From assembly GCF_040689395.1 (NCBI RefSeq), contig NZ_JBFAZX010000021.1, forward strand, positions 1-64,000: a stretch of DNA of 64,000 bases, read 5' to 3'. Both the position numbers and the translations under genes were made by a program. The notes beneath the pieces are model-generated. The model did not search any database and was not told the DNA's origin. It saw only the letters and a program-made list of their open reading frames with translations. Positions 9,266-18,507 of this stretch are shown here, one piece after another. The DNA is from Dactylosporangium sp040689395 (GTDB lineage Bacteria; Actinomycetota; Actinomycetes; Mycobacteriales; Micromonosporaceae). Position 1 is the stretch's first letter; each line of letters opens with the position of its first letter.

Positions 9266-9499
9266 CACCTGGAAGATTGCGAACAAGGACCCGCCGAACC
9301 GAGGGGAGCAGCAATTGCCAGGATGTTCTCGACCGACTGAACGCTATAGATGGCGATTCGCCACCTATGCCCGCTATGTCGGTAACGACAATGTTCATGC
9401 CCGACCGTCAGTACATCGTGATCAGCTGCTGATCTCGGTCCTGGGTCGTCGTTGGTAGCGGGCGCGGCGGCCGCGGGCGTGATGCGCAGCACGCCAGAT
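9266..9499. other. Intergenic stretch without a recognisable gene
   Basis: I see no coding sequence, RNA gene or clear repeat between the operator-like repeat and the decayed insertion sequence. It probably carries the promoter of the leftward SDR operon, but no convincing -35/-10 pair stands out. Confidence 0.4.
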
Positions 9500-9953
9500 C
9501 GTCCAGGTCAGCCGGTGCATGACATCCGGGCAGCGGCGACGATGAAGGTGTCGGACAGAGGGCGGATTTCGTCGACCGTGAACGGGTCAGGTCGCCGCTG
9601 GTGTGGGCGCGGTGGTAGGGATCGACTGGCCGGTCGGGGATCGACCGGTTGGCGAACCGTCACAGTCACGCGGCACGGTGATCTCGACTGGGCCGACGTC
9701 GGTGAGCACCATCTTGGCCCGGCCGCCGTTGCGAAGTTGCCGCCGTTCCGGCCGGCTGGGCCGTGCTCCTCATAGCCCAGATGGTCGGTGACTTCGCCGT
9801 CCAGCGCGGCCTCGATCACCCGCTCGGTCAGGTGCTGCAGCAGACCACCTACGCCGATCGGCTAAGGCCCACTGCGCGGGTCCGCTCGAATCGCTCGTCA
9901 CGGTCATCAGGTGCTTCTCCTTGATCATGAGTTGCACCGTTGTTTACAGACCC
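9500..9953 (-). mobile_element. Decayed IS256-family element: N-terminal transposase remnant with one end
   Basis: On the minus strand, IEAALDGEVTDHLGYEEHGPAGRNGGN is the hallmark N-terminal segment of IS256-family transposases. It continues, after a frameshift, as a VLTDVGPVEITVPRD-like segment and is then lost. Upstream (9820-9925) more of the N-terminus is readable in another frame, starting MTVTSDSSGP. The outer end reads GGGTCTGTAAACAACGGTGC from about 9953, like the terminal repeat of these elements. The rest of the transposase and the second end are missing. It separates the GntR gene from the SDR operon. Confidence 0.8.
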
Positions 9954-10096
9954 GCGTGCGGGTCGGGAGGGACGTGGATGCCATACGGCCGCGTAGACCC
10001 TATGGTATGTATTGGCGCATTCGGTGTTGAAGACGTCCACGACCAGCGATGCAAAGCACGTCAACCAGCGTGCATTGCCTGTACAGAGGGAGCCTT

Positions 10097-10741
10097 ATGA
10101 CGTCTACCGAGCTGCCATGGTCGTTGACCCTGGATGCGCATCAGCAGCTGCGGCGCGAGATCATCGAAGGCCGGCTCCGGCCGAATGAGCGCCTGATCGC
10201 GGCTGACCTCGCGGACCGGTTGGAGATCTCCAGGACGCCGGTTCGGGAGGCGTTGCAGTTGCTTGCTGCCGAGGGCCTGGTGGTCGGGGCCAAACGTGGC
10301 TACACGGTGCGCGAACACAGCCCGCAGGAAGTCCGGCAGATCTATGAGGTCCGCGCAGCGCTCGAAGGTTTCGCCGCTCGACTGGCCGCGGAACGTGCCA
10401 GTGACGACACGCTGTCCGCCCTTGTCGCCCTTGGGGCTGCCGATGCGGACCTGGCTTCTTCGGCCCGTCAGGTGCTTGTCGACATGAACAAGCGATTCCA
10501 CGAGGCGATCATCGCCGCCGCTGGCAACGATCGTTTGGCTGTGACCAATCACCGCAATAGCGAGCACTTCTTCAACTACAACGTCGCTCGACGCTACACC
10601 GACGCTGAGGCGGCCGAGTCGATCAGCGGGCATCTGAAGATCCAGGACGCTCTGCTCAGGCGTGACGGCGACGCCGCCGATCAAGCAGCACGCGAGCACG
10701 TTATGGAGGCCCTCACAGTGTTGCTGCAAAAGCTGTATTGA
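10097..10741 (+). CDS. GntR family transcriptional regulator (FadR/FCD type)
   Basis: This 214-residue regulator has an N-terminal winged helix-turn-helix (LRREIIEGRLRPNERLIAADLADRLEISRTPVREAL, about residues 16-50) and a helical C-terminal FCD ligand domain with the metal/ligand histidines expected in it (DMNKRFHEAI, and a later HLKIQDALLRRD). The start is placed at the ATG with GAGGGAG shortly upstream. It is transcribed rightward between two leftward catabolic operons. FCD regulators usually respond to carboxylic acids or sugar acids, which fits the neighbours, so it probably represses them. Candidate sites are at 9225-9240 and 24462-24477. Confidence 0.9.
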   Translation: MTSTELPWSLTLDAHQQLRREIIEGRLRPNERLIAADLADRLEISRTPVREALQLLAAEGLVVGAKRGYTVREHSPQEVRQIYEVRAALEGFAARLAAERASDDTLSALVALGAADADLASSARQVLVDMNKRFHEAIIAAAGNDRLAVTNHRNSEHFFNYNVARRYTDAEAAESISGHLKIQDALLRRDGDAADQAAREHVMEALTVLLQKLY

Positions 10742-11162
10742 CGCGGTCCCACCGAGCATTGGCGATCGGAGCCATGATCCATTCCAGATCACGCGATGGT
10801 CGCGGCTCGCAGGCGAGGGTGGCGATGCTCCGCTGAGGTTGTCGCCGGCGTGGGCGCCGGGGGCCCACGGGCGTGGTGGACGAATCGCCACCTTTGAGAA
10901 TGGTTGAGGAGATAACGTCACCTACACCATCAGCGCGGGCGCGACCTGGACCAGGTGAAGCCTCCGGGGTGCCGGAGGCCAAGCCACGTGAATCCGACGC
11001 TGGGTGCGGATCTCGTAAAGCTTCTCCCCCGGCTCCGCAAGGCGGCAGTTGGCGGGTCGAGCTCGATGGCAGACCCCGTCGATTACCCTCAGGTCGCGGC
11101 GAGCTGAGGCGGCCGAACGGGCGCGTCATGCATAGTCGGCACCCGGTGCACAGAACGAGATA
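10742..11162. other. Gap between convergent genes with a weak terminator hairpin
   Basis: No gene is supported here. CGTGGGC (10849-10855) pairs with GCCCACG (10863-10869) across a 7-base loop, a modest hairpin that could end transcription of the GntR gene or of the converging aldehyde dehydrogenase. Reading frames on both strands have no recognisable domains. Confidence 0.4.
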
Positions 11163-12668
11163 TCACCGAACACCCCAGCCCACATGCTTGAGTAGCACAT
11201 ACTCCTGCAATCCGTATTCGCCGCGCTCCACGCCGATGCCGCTGTGCTTATATCCACCAAACGGTGGATATGGGCTCAGTCCACCGCCGCCATTAACATG
11301 TACGGTGCCTGTGCGCAGCCGCGCGCCCACTTCGTAGGCTCGCGAGAGGTCTTGCGACCATACGCCGCCACTCAGGCCGTAGTCGCTGTCGTTCGCCATG
11401 CGAATTGCCTCCTCCTGATCGGAGAATTCGAGGACGACGCCAACGGGGCCAAATATCTCCTCTCGTGCGATCGGCATCGAATTGCGAACGTCGGTAAAGA
11501 GCGTCGGCTCGACGAAATAACCTCGGTCGAGATTCGCTGGACGCGCTCCTCCGAAGACAAGCGAAGCACCCGATTCGATTCCTGAGTTGATGTCCCGTTC
11601 GATCCGTTCGCGCTGGCTGGCGGAAATCACCGGGCCCATCGTCGTGGCTGGATCGGCCGGATCCCCGACACGGATGCGCGCTGCAAGGTCGCGCACTCGC
11701 GCAAGCAGCTCGTCCTTCACGTTGCGGTGGACCAGCGTCCGCGTCAGCAGCGCACAGCCCTGACCAGCATGGACGGTAAAGCTGTCCACGACGCTAGCCG
11801 CAGCTCGCTCGAGATCGGCATCTTCGAAGATAAGGTTTGCGGACTTTCCTCCGAGTTCTAACACGACTCGCTTCAAGCTCTGCGCCGCTTGCGTATACAC
11901 CTGGCGTCCGATCGCCGCGGAGCCGGTAAAGCTGACCAGGTCGACCATCGGGTGAGTCGTGAGCGCTCGCGACACGGCGACATCACCGGTCACAACGTTG
12001 AGCACGCCGGGCGGCAGGCCTGCCTCAGCCGCGATCTCTCCAAGGACCAGGGCCTCGAGGGGCGTGTCAGGGGAGGGCTTCAGGACCGTCGTACAGCCTG
12101 TGGCAAGCGCGGGTGCAAGCTTGCAAACATTCAGGAAGAACGGGAAGTTGTATGGCGTGATCAGGGCGGCGACGCCAATGGGCTCCCGCAACACGACGCC
12201 TTGTCCGATCATTCCCTTCGGGCCCGATCGCACCACGGGGAGGAGAGGTTCGACGAAACGGTATGAGCCGATAATTCGATCCGTGATATCGTCCCAATGC
12301 GCGATTGGGGCGTCCGTCTGATGCGCCTCCGCAAGTCCCCGCACAGAGCCCGCCTCGCGCATATTAAGATCGACCAGTTCGGCTCGCCGCCTATGCATGA
12401 TCTCGCCCATTCTGGACATGATCTTGGCGCGTTCCTTCGGGCGCATTCGCGGCCAAGGCCCCTCGTCGAATGCGACGCGGGCGGCCGTGACGGCTGCCTC
12501 CAGGTCCTCGATTCCGGCCTCTGGAACCCGTGCGATGACCTCCTCGGTGGCAGGATTGACAACAGTCAAGTGTCCTTCACCGTTGCCATCCGTCCATTCA
12601 CCATTGATGAAAAGCCGATAGGTCGGCTCCGTCGAAGCCACCGCCACCACGCTCCCGTCTCTTCCCAT
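11163..12668 (-). CDS. Aldehyde dehydrogenase family protein
   Basis: This 501-residue NAD(P)-dependent aldehyde dehydrogenase oxidises an aldehyde to its acid. The standard landmarks are all present: TPYNFPF, the adenine-pocket KPSPDTPLEA, FTGSAAIGR, the catalytic glutamate in LELGGKSANLIF, the nucleophilic cysteine in HAGQGCALLTR, and EEIFGPVGVV. Length is normal. It is the last gene of the leftward operon, 60 bases after a zinc alcohol dehydrogenase, a pairing that can oxidise an alcohol to an acid in two steps. The physiological aldehyde is unknown; a semialdehyde or sugar aldehyde from the pathway is likely. Confidence 0.95.
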   Translation of the reverse strand: MGRDGSVVAVASTEPTYRLFINGEWTDGNGEGHLTVVNPATEEVIARVPEAGIEDLEAAVTAARVAFDEGPWPRMRPKERAKIMSRMGEIMHRRRAELVDLNMREAGSVRGLAEAHQTDAPIAHWDDITDRIIGSYRFVEPLLPVVRSGPKGMIGQGVVLREPIGVAALITPYNFPFFLNVCKLAPALATGCTTVLKPSPDTPLEALVLGEIAAEAGLPPGVLNVVTGDVAVSRALTTHPMVDLVSFTGSAAIGRQVYTQAAQSLKRVVLELGGKSANLIFEDADLERAAASVVDSFTVHAGQGCALLTRTLVHRNVKDELLARVRDLAARIRVGDPADPATTMGPVISASQRERIERDINSGIESGASLVFGGARPANLDRGYFVEPTLFTDVRNSMPIAREEIFGPVGVVLEFSDQEEAIRMANDSDYGLSGGVWSQDLSRAYEVGARLRTGTVHVNGGGGLSPYPPFGGYKHSGIGVERGEYGLQEYVLLKHVGWGVR

Positions 12669-12728
12669 ATTCGCAAAGTCTGTACCTGGACAACTTGCAA
12701 CGCACCGCCACGGTGCTGTAAGCCCGAG

Positions 12729-13775
12729 CTATGGATGGACCAACGCCTTGCCGATTGCCTGTCGCTCAGCCGCCGGTTGGAAATACGACGCCGCAGCCTG
12801 TTCGAGTGAGATGCACTCGGTGACAATGTCCGTGCCGACAACTCGACCTGACAGCATCATTCTCAGGCCTACCTCGTAGTCGGCCACACGATCGTGAGTC
12901 AGCGCAGCGATGACCTCCTTCTCTCCCGCCATGAATCCCTGGTCAAGACTTACCGAGGCCATACGTCCGACTGTCACGACTCGCCCACCTCTTCGAACCG
13001 TGGCGATGGCGTCGGCCGCGGTGCCCGGCTGTCCGGCGCACTCGAACACCAGATCTGGGCCAACCTCGGCGATCACGCCCGCGCCTTTCTCGTGGATGGC
13101 CGCGGTTGCTTCGAATACCTCATCCGCGCCGATCGACAAGGCGAGCTCCCGCCGGTCCGCGCGTGGGTCAACAATCACGACGTACGCAGCCCCCGCCGCT
13201 CTGGCCACCTCGGCCACCAGCAGTCCAACCGGGCCGGCACCCACCACCGCGACCGTTGCGCCCAGCGCCAGACGTGATCGCCGGACCGCCCGCACCGCCA
13301 CGCTCATCGGCTCCGCGAGCGCTCCGATGCGACGGTCCGCGTCGGGCGGCAGCCTTACGCACGTTCCCGCCGCGACCACCACGTACTCGGCGAGGCCACC
13401 ATCCGCCTTGAGGCCATACTGGGCAATATCAGGGCATAGCGTTCGCTCGCCTCGGAGACACCAGTAGCACGACCCGCATGAGACATTGCCGTCGACTGCG
13501 ACTACGTCCCCCCGGGCGAATGGCGTGTCGCCTCTGGTGTCGACAACTTCACCAGCGAATTCGTGCCCGAGCGTAAGCGGAGCCGACCTACCGGTGAGTC
13601 TGTGCGGCTGCTCAGTCGGGATGAGCCGTGGCCCCTGCCGGAACTCCTCTATATCCGTGCCGCAGATGCCGCAGTACAGCACTCGCAGGAGCAGTTCGCC
13701 GTCGTTGAGTTTCTTGGGTTCCGCGATGTCATCCAGCCGAACATCTAGACGACCGTGCCAACGAATCGCTCGCAC
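12729..13775 (-). CDS. Zinc-dependent alcohol dehydrogenase (MDR; sorbitol/threonine/butanediol dehydrogenase-like)
   Basis: This medium-chain dehydrogenase has about 348 residues. The catalytic zinc site shows as CGICGTD and GHEFAGEVVD, and the structural zinc site as CGSCYWCLRGERTLC. The NAD fold is VVGAGPVGLLVAEVARAAGA. I chose the GTG at 13775 because a GGGAGGGAAGGG-rich site lies just before it; the frame is open further upstream but without homology. It lies in the leftward operon between a dienelactone hydrolase and the aldehyde dehydrogenase and probably oxidises a secondary alcohol of a polyol or sugar acid. Confidence 0.9.
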   Translation of the reverse strand: MRAIRWHGRLDVRLDDIAEPKKLNDGELLLRVLYCGICGTDIEEFRQGPRLIPTEQPHRLTGRSAPLTLGHEFAGEVVDTRGDTPFARGDVVAVDGNVSCGSCYWCLRGERTLCPDIAQYGLKADGGLAEYVVVAAGTCVRLPPDADRRIGALAEPMSVAVRAVRRSRLALGATVAVVGAGPVGLLVAEVARAAGAAYVVIVDPRADRRELALSIGADEVFEATAAIHEKGAGVIAEVGPDLVFECAGQPGTAADAIATVRRGGRVVTVGRMASVSLDQGFMAGEKEVIAALTHDRVADYEVGLRMMLSGRVVGTDIVTECISLEQAAASYFQPAAERQAIGKALVHP

Positions 13776-13894
13776 GACTCCACCCTTCCCTCCCACCGCT
13801 TTTCGGCCTGTCAAGCCCCGGCAATCCGTACATGCGCAGCCCGTGGCGACAGTGCCAATCATGTTTGCCTCGAAATCCTGCAAGCTGTATCGCG

Positions 13895-14608
13895 TCAGCC
13901 GTCGAGCACCTCACCGAACAAGTCGAGCATCTCCCGCCACGAACGCTCATCAGCTTGCGCGCTATAGGACAGTCCGCTTATGCCACGAGTCGACGACTCC
14001 GGGTTGGTGAATCCATGCTCGGCGCCTCCATAGATCGTCATACGCCAATCGGCGCCAGCTTCATCCATCTCCTGCTCAAATGTCGTGCGCTCGTGCACAC
14101 TCAGGTGAGGATCGCTGCCTCCGACCATGGCCAGTACGCTCGCCGAGATCTTCTTCGGTGCGACTTGGCTGATCCGCGACAAGCCTGCATGGAATGCCGC
14201 GACCGCCCGGAGGTTCGCGCCGCTTCGTGCAAGTTCGAGTGCCACGGATCCGCCAAAGCAATAGCCGATCGCGGCCACCCGATTCACATCGGTCTCGGGC
14301 CTCGCCAAGAGGACAGACAGTCCAGCCTCCGCGATTCGCTGCAACCTCGGCGCGTCCGCCTTCAGTGACTGAATCTTGGAGTCCACCTGCTGGACTTCAA
14401 TTGGCGCTCCATTCCCGTAGAGGTCCAAGGCGAATGCCACGTACCCAATGTCGGCAAGTCGCTCGGTGACGTGACGAGTATGTGGCCCCAGACCAGTTCC
14501 CGTGTGGCAGACAAGGACCGCCGGCCGCCGGCCGGGTCCCCCACCAACAGCCAGGTAGCCGACGTATTGCTGACCATCTACGGTGTAGCTGATGTGTTGC
14601 GTGCTCAC
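13895..14608 (-). CDS. Dienelactone hydrolase family protein
   Basis: This alpha/beta hydrolase has 237 residues. The nucleophile elbow reads GYCFGG with a cysteine, as in true dienelactone hydrolases, followed by an aspartate in VGGSDPHLS and a histidine in GAEHGFT, completing a Cys-Asp-His triad. The start is the GTG preceded by AAGGAGGA at good spacing. In this operon a lactonase that opens a sugar lactone after the dehydrogenase step is plausible, but that is inference. A 119-base gap separates it from the alcohol dehydrogenase downstream and 157 bases from the dehydratase upstream. Confidence 0.88.
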   Translation of the reverse strand: MSTQHISYTVDGQQYVGYLAVGGGPGRRPAVLVCHTGTGLGPHTRHVTERLADIGYVAFALDLYGNGAPIEVQQVDSKIQSLKADAPRLQRIAEAGLSVLLARPETDVNRVAAIGYCFGGSVALELARSGANLRAVAAFHAGLSRISQVAPKKISASVLAMVGGSDPHLSVHERTTFEQEMDEAGADWRMTIYGGAEHGFTNPESSTRGISGLSYSAQADERSWREMLDLFGEVLDG

Positions 14609-14765
14609 CGAACTCCTCCTTCTCCCGAGAAGCAACACAAGCGCTTCCGAAAATCAATAGCCACGATCCGCGCCGCAAGGGCATCGGCCGCGATCATCGC
14701 CCGGACGCCGGCAGCGTTATGCCAAGGCCGGATCGGTGTGTTGGCCCTGCGCTCCGTGCGCGGCG

Positions 14766-16520
14766 CTACTCTCGGCCCACCCCGCGGCCGCCTGAGCCGG
14801 TGAGGAAGTCGAAGTCCGCGCCTTCATCCGCCTGAAGCACGTGTCGGCGGTAGAGCCACACATAGCCGCGATCAGGGTCTTCAGGACCGGACGGGGCTGC
14901 TGACTGCGCCCTTCGTTCGTCAAGGATGCTGTCTGGCACGTCGAGGTGCAGCCGGCGATTCGGGACGTCGAGCTCGATCCAGTCGCCGTTTCTCACCAGC
15001 GAAAGCGGGCCGCCAACCGCTGCTTCGGGCGCCACATGCAGCACGACCGTGCCGAAGGCTGTGCCGCTCATTCGGCCATCGGAAATTCGAACGATGTCCG
15101 AGATGCCTTGTTGGACGAGCTTCGCCGGTAGCGGGACATTCGCAACCTCGGGCATGCCCGGATACCCAGCTGGGCCGACGTTGCGTATCACCAACACCGT
15201 TGACGCTTCAACCTCGAGGTCCGGATCATTGTATACGCTGAGATACTCCTCTGGTGACTCGAACACCAGCGCTTGGCCTCGGTGCACCATGAGCTGCGGC
15301 GATGCCGCGGATTGCTTGATGATCGCGCCTCGCGGAGCCAAGTTCCCTCGAAGCACGGCTGTTCCCATTCCAGCGGGAAGGAAGGGGGCTGCCGGGCTCC
15401 CGATTACTTCTCGATCCCAGACTCTCGCATGCGCCACCTCCTCGCCGAGCGACCGTCCCGAAACCGTGATCGCGTCGGCATAGAGGAGGTCGCCCATCTC
15501 ATGCATCAGAGCCGGCAATCCACCGGCATAGCAGAAGTCCTCCATGAGGAACTTGCCGCTAGGCAGGACATTCGCGAGCAGCGGGACGTCGCGCGCCACC
15601 TCGTCCAGGTCGTCGAGCGACAGCGCGACTCCGACGCGTCGGGCGATCGCGAGAAGATGAACGATTGCATTTGTGGATCCACCGATTGCGGCGTTCACGC
15701 GGACGGCGTTTTCAAATGCTTCGCGCGTCATGATCCGTTCCGGTGTGAGATCATCTCGCACGAGCTCGATCATCTTACGCCCCGCAGTATGCGCCAGTGC
15801 ATAGCGTCGCTTGTCGACGGCTGGAAGGGACGACAAGCCGCTGAGCTGCATTCCCAGCGCCTCGACAATCGAAGCCATTGTCGACGCTGTGCCCATGGTC
15901 ATGCAGTGACCTTCGCTCCGCTTCGCGCAGAGGTCTGCCTCTTCGTATTCGGCTTGCGTCATCCGGCCGGCCGACACGTCCTGCTCGAACTGCCACCGAC
16001 TGGTCCCTGAGCCGACATCGACACCGCGGAACTTGCCGTTCAGCTTTGGCCCGCCCGTGATAAGCATTCCGGGAATGCCGACGCTGGCGAGGCCCATGAG
16101 CATCGCGGGCGTAGTCTTGTCACACGCCGAAAGCAACACGACACCGTCGAGCGGATTGGCGCGTAGCAGCTCTTCCACTTCCATCGACATCAGGTTCCGG
16201 AAGAGCATCGCCGTCGGCCGCATGAATGCCTCGCCAAGAGACATCGTGGGGAACGTCAAAGGCACCCCACCGGCCTGCCAGACCCCGTTTGCCACCGATT
16301 GTGCAAGCCTGGCCAGATGTACGTTGCACGGGCTCAGATCGGAGGCGCTATGGCCAATCCCAATGATTGGCCGACCGTCCGTCGCATCGGGACCGTAGCC
16401 CAGTGACCACAGTGCTCCCCTGTGGGCTAGACGGCCGCGATCGGGCGCGTTGAACCAGTGCTCGCTACGTCGCCCAGCTACGGCTTGACCAGGCTGATCG
16501 ATGTTTTCCATGTCGCTCAT
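14766..16520 (-). CDS. IlvD/Edd family dehydratase (sugar-acid dehydratase-like)
   Basis: This iron-sulfur dehydratase has 584 residues. Cluster cysteines are visible in LSPCNVHL (Cys65), LLSACDKTTPAM and EGHCMTMGTAS, and the family motif DGRMSGTAFG lies near the C-terminus. The family includes dihydroxyacid dehydratase, phosphogluconate dehydratase and aldonic acid dehydratases. The context (aldolase, enolase-type dehydratase, alcohol and aldehyde dehydrogenases) points to an aldonic acid substrate yielding a 2-keto-3-deoxy acid rather than isoleucine/valine synthesis. An AGGGG element precedes the start codon. Two unrelated dehydratases in one operon suggest two substrates or stereoisomers. 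Confidence 0.92.
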   Translation of the reverse strand: MSDMENIDQPGQAVAGRRSEHWFNAPDRGRLAHRGALWSLGYGPDATDGRPIIGIGHSASDLSPCNVHLARLAQSVANGVWQAGGVPLTFPTMSLGEAFMRPTAMLFRNLMSMEVEELLRANPLDGVVLLSACDKTTPAMLMGLASVGIPGMLITGGPKLNGKFRGVDVGSGTSRWQFEQDVSAGRMTQAEYEEADLCAKRSEGHCMTMGTASTMASIVEALGMQLSGLSSLPAVDKRRYALAHTAGRKMIELVRDDLTPERIMTREAFENAVRVNAAIGGSTNAIVHLLAIARRVGVALSLDDLDEVARDVPLLANVLPSGKFLMEDFCYAGGLPALMHEMGDLLYADAITVSGRSLGEEVAHARVWDREVIGSPAAPFLPAGMGTAVLRGNLAPRGAIIKQSAASPQLMVHRGQALVFESPEEYLSVYNDPDLEVEASTVLVIRNVGPAGYPGMPEVANVPLPAKLVQQGISDIVRISDGRMSGTAFGTVVLHVAPEAAVGGPLSLVRNGDWIELDVPNRRLHLDVPDSILDERRAQSAAPSGPEDPDRGYVWLYRRHVLQADEGADFDFLTGSGGRGVGRE

Positions 16521-16590
16521 CCAACGCCCCTATGCCGATAATTTTGGAGAATCATTCTATGTGCCGGCGGCATAAGAGTGCGATGGTACG

Positions 16591-17439
16591 TCAGGGCGAA
16601 TCATGCTTCTCGCCGTCCTCCTTGGCTCTGTCCAGGGCCGTTTTGCGTGCCGACTCAAGCGTTTCCACCAGGACCCGCGAGCCATCGGCAATGAACGCGA
16701 CGTCAGATTCGCATGCAACTAGAGCAGCGCCTTCGGCCAGCCACTGCCCGGCCTCCGCCCGTGATCGCGCCAGATACCCGAAAGGGACTCCCCGAGACTC
16801 ACAAGCGCCCCGCACGCGACGTGCGGCCGCGCCGACTTCGGGGTTCATCAGGTCATCAGAATATCCGAGCGAAATCGCGAGGTCGGTTGGACCGATTGCC
16901 ATGGCGCCGAGTCCGGGTACGTCGGCAATGTCGGCCGCGGCGTTGACGGCCTCGGCTGTTTCGATCTGGACGATGACGACGGCATTCCCATTTGCGTCAC
17001 GCCGGTAGTCGTTTGCGTTCTTGAATCTTGGCATCCGGCGCGGGCCCCAACTGCGCGTGCCAGCGGGCGGGTAAAGGGCCGCGGCGACTGCTGCCATTGC
17101 ATCGTCGGGTGTGTTGATCATCGGAACAATCACACCGTCAGCACCAACGTCGAGCGCCTTACCAATCAGGGAAGGGTTGTTCTCAGCCACGCGAACTACG
17201 ACAGCCAGCTGGCTCTGACGCAAGGTTACGATCGCTCGGGCTACATCTTCGAACGTAACTGTCCAGTGCTGCATATCCATGATCACGAAGTCCGCCGCGA
17301 CACCTTGCAGTGCCTCGGTTGCGGCCATGTCTCGCAAGACGTGCCAGAATCCGAAGACTGGATGACGCCGGGCTAATGCCGATGCGAGGGGGTTGGGGAG
17401 ATCTGAAGTGCTCGGTTCGTTGTTCGCCGTCTTCTCCAT
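16591..17439 (-). CDS. HpcH/HpaI aldolase family protein (2-keto-3-deoxy-acid aldolase-like)
   Basis: This class II pyruvate aldolase has 282 residues. Family marks are GFWHVLRD near the start, ADFVIMDMQHWTVTFED, GVIVPMINTPDDA, the metal-binding glutamate in VIVQIETAEAVNAA and the aspartate in AIGPTDLAISLGY. Relatives cleave 2-keto-3-deoxy sugar acids or 4-hydroxy-2-oxo acids to pyruvate and an aldehyde. In some relatives a histidine rather than glutamine follows DMQ, so substrate differs among members. It follows the transporter ATPase by 81 bases and precedes the dehydratase by 70, matching a dehydratase-aldolase route. Confidence 0.9.
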   Translation of the reverse strand: MEKTANNEPSTSDLPNPLASALARRHPVFGFWHVLRDMAATEALQGVAADFVIMDMQHWTVTFEDVARAIVTLRQSQLAVVVRVAENNPSLIGKALDVGADGVIVPMINTPDDAMAAVAAALYPPAGTRSWGPRRMPRFKNANDYRRDANGNAVVIVQIETAEAVNAAADIADVPGLGAMAIGPTDLAISLGYSDDLMNPEVGAAARRVRGACESRGVPFGYLARSRAEAGQWLAEGAALVACESDVAFIADGSRVLVETLESARKTALDRAKEDGEKHDSP

Positions 17440-17520
17440 ACGTGCCTACTACTCCATCTTCGCTGTATCAGGATTCCTTCAACGCACTGCGCCAGCCATG
17501 AGCACCTTCTCGATGAGGTC

Positions 17521-18507
17521 CTAGACCTTCTCGCCGTAGAGGTGGCAAGCGACCGACGTCTCGTTCGTCGCACGGACGAGGGTGGGGCGAACAGTCTCGC
17601 ACTTGCTCATTCGCTCGGGACAGCGCGACCAGAAGGGACATCCGGTCGTCGCTGTTGGGGTCTGCTGGGCCGGGGTGCGGGACAGGCCTGACCGCGCCCT
17701 TCTGCGCTCGCGCTGCAACTTTGGATCCGGAACGAGCGCGGCTGCGCTCAACGCCACGCTGTAAGGATGGAGCGGATTCCCATAAATCTGCTCTGCCGGA
17801 CCCACTTCCATGACACTCCCGTGGAACACGACTGCCGTACGATGTGCGACATGTCGCACAATGCTCAGGTCATGTGCCACGAATAGCATGGCGAGCCCGA
17901 ACTCGTCGCGAATATCGGCTAGCAGATTGACGATCTGCGCCTGGATCGAGAGGTCCAGTGCGCTCACCGGCTCGTCACAGATGATCAGACTGGGCTCCAC
18001 CGCCAAGGCCCTGGCAATTGCTATTCTCTGCCGCTGACCACCGGAGAACTGACGCGGAAACCGGTGGATCGAGTCGGGTGGCAGGCCCACGTCCGCAATA
18101 AGCTTTCCAATGCGCTCGCGCGCGGTGTCCCGGTTTACCTTCTGCGCGATCAGAGGTTCGGCCAGAATGGTGCCGATCGAAAGCGCTGGGTTCAGGGACG
18201 AGTAGGGATCCTGGAATACTACAGAGAGGTCGGCGGCGACTTTCCGCCGCTGGCGATGACCTGCGTAGGTGATGTCCTGGCCCTCGAACAGCATTTGCCC
18301 AGCGCTGGGGCGGACGAGGCCGAGGACCGCCCGCGCGATAGTGGACTTGCCCGAACCGGACTCCCCGACGATCCCGAGAGTCTCTCCTCTGGCGATTTCG
18401 AAGCTGACGCCGTTGACGGCCGTAACGGGTTTGCGCCAACGCCCGGCCGACGCGAACACGACCGACAGGTCCCTGACCTCCAGGAGGGCCTTCTTCGTCT
18501 CATTCAT
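17521..18507 (-). CDS. Oligopeptide-type ABC transporter ATP-binding protein (OppF/DppF-like)
   Basis: This cytoplasmic ATPase has 328 residues. Walker A is GESGSGKST, the signature is FSGGQRQRIAIARAL, Walker B is LIICDEPVSALD, and the switch histidine is in VAHDLSIV. The C-terminal extension has the cysteine-rich GCPFWSRCPERMSKC pattern of Opp/Dpp ATPases. The start is the ATG overlapping the preceding gene's stop (ATGA). It completes a four-gene importer with the binding protein, permease and permease-ATPase fusion. Such transporters also import oligosaccharides and sugar derivatives, which would suit the catabolic genes around it. Confidence 0.95.
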   Translation of the reverse strand: MNETKKALLEVRDLSVVFASAGRWRKPVTAVNGVSFEIARGETLGIVGESGSGKSTIARAVLGLVRPSAGQMLFEGQDITYAGHRQRRKVAADLSVVFQDPYSSLNPALSIGTILAEPLIAQKVNRDTARERIGKLIADVGLPPDSIHRFPRQFSGGQRQRIAIARALAVEPSLIICDEPVSALDLSIQAQIVNLLADIRDEFGLAMLFVAHDLSIVRHVAHRTAVVFHGSVMEVGPAEQIYGNPLHPYSVALSAAALVPDPKLQRERRRARSGLSRTPAQQTPTATTGCPFWSRCPERMSKCETVRPTLVRATNETSVACHLYGEKV

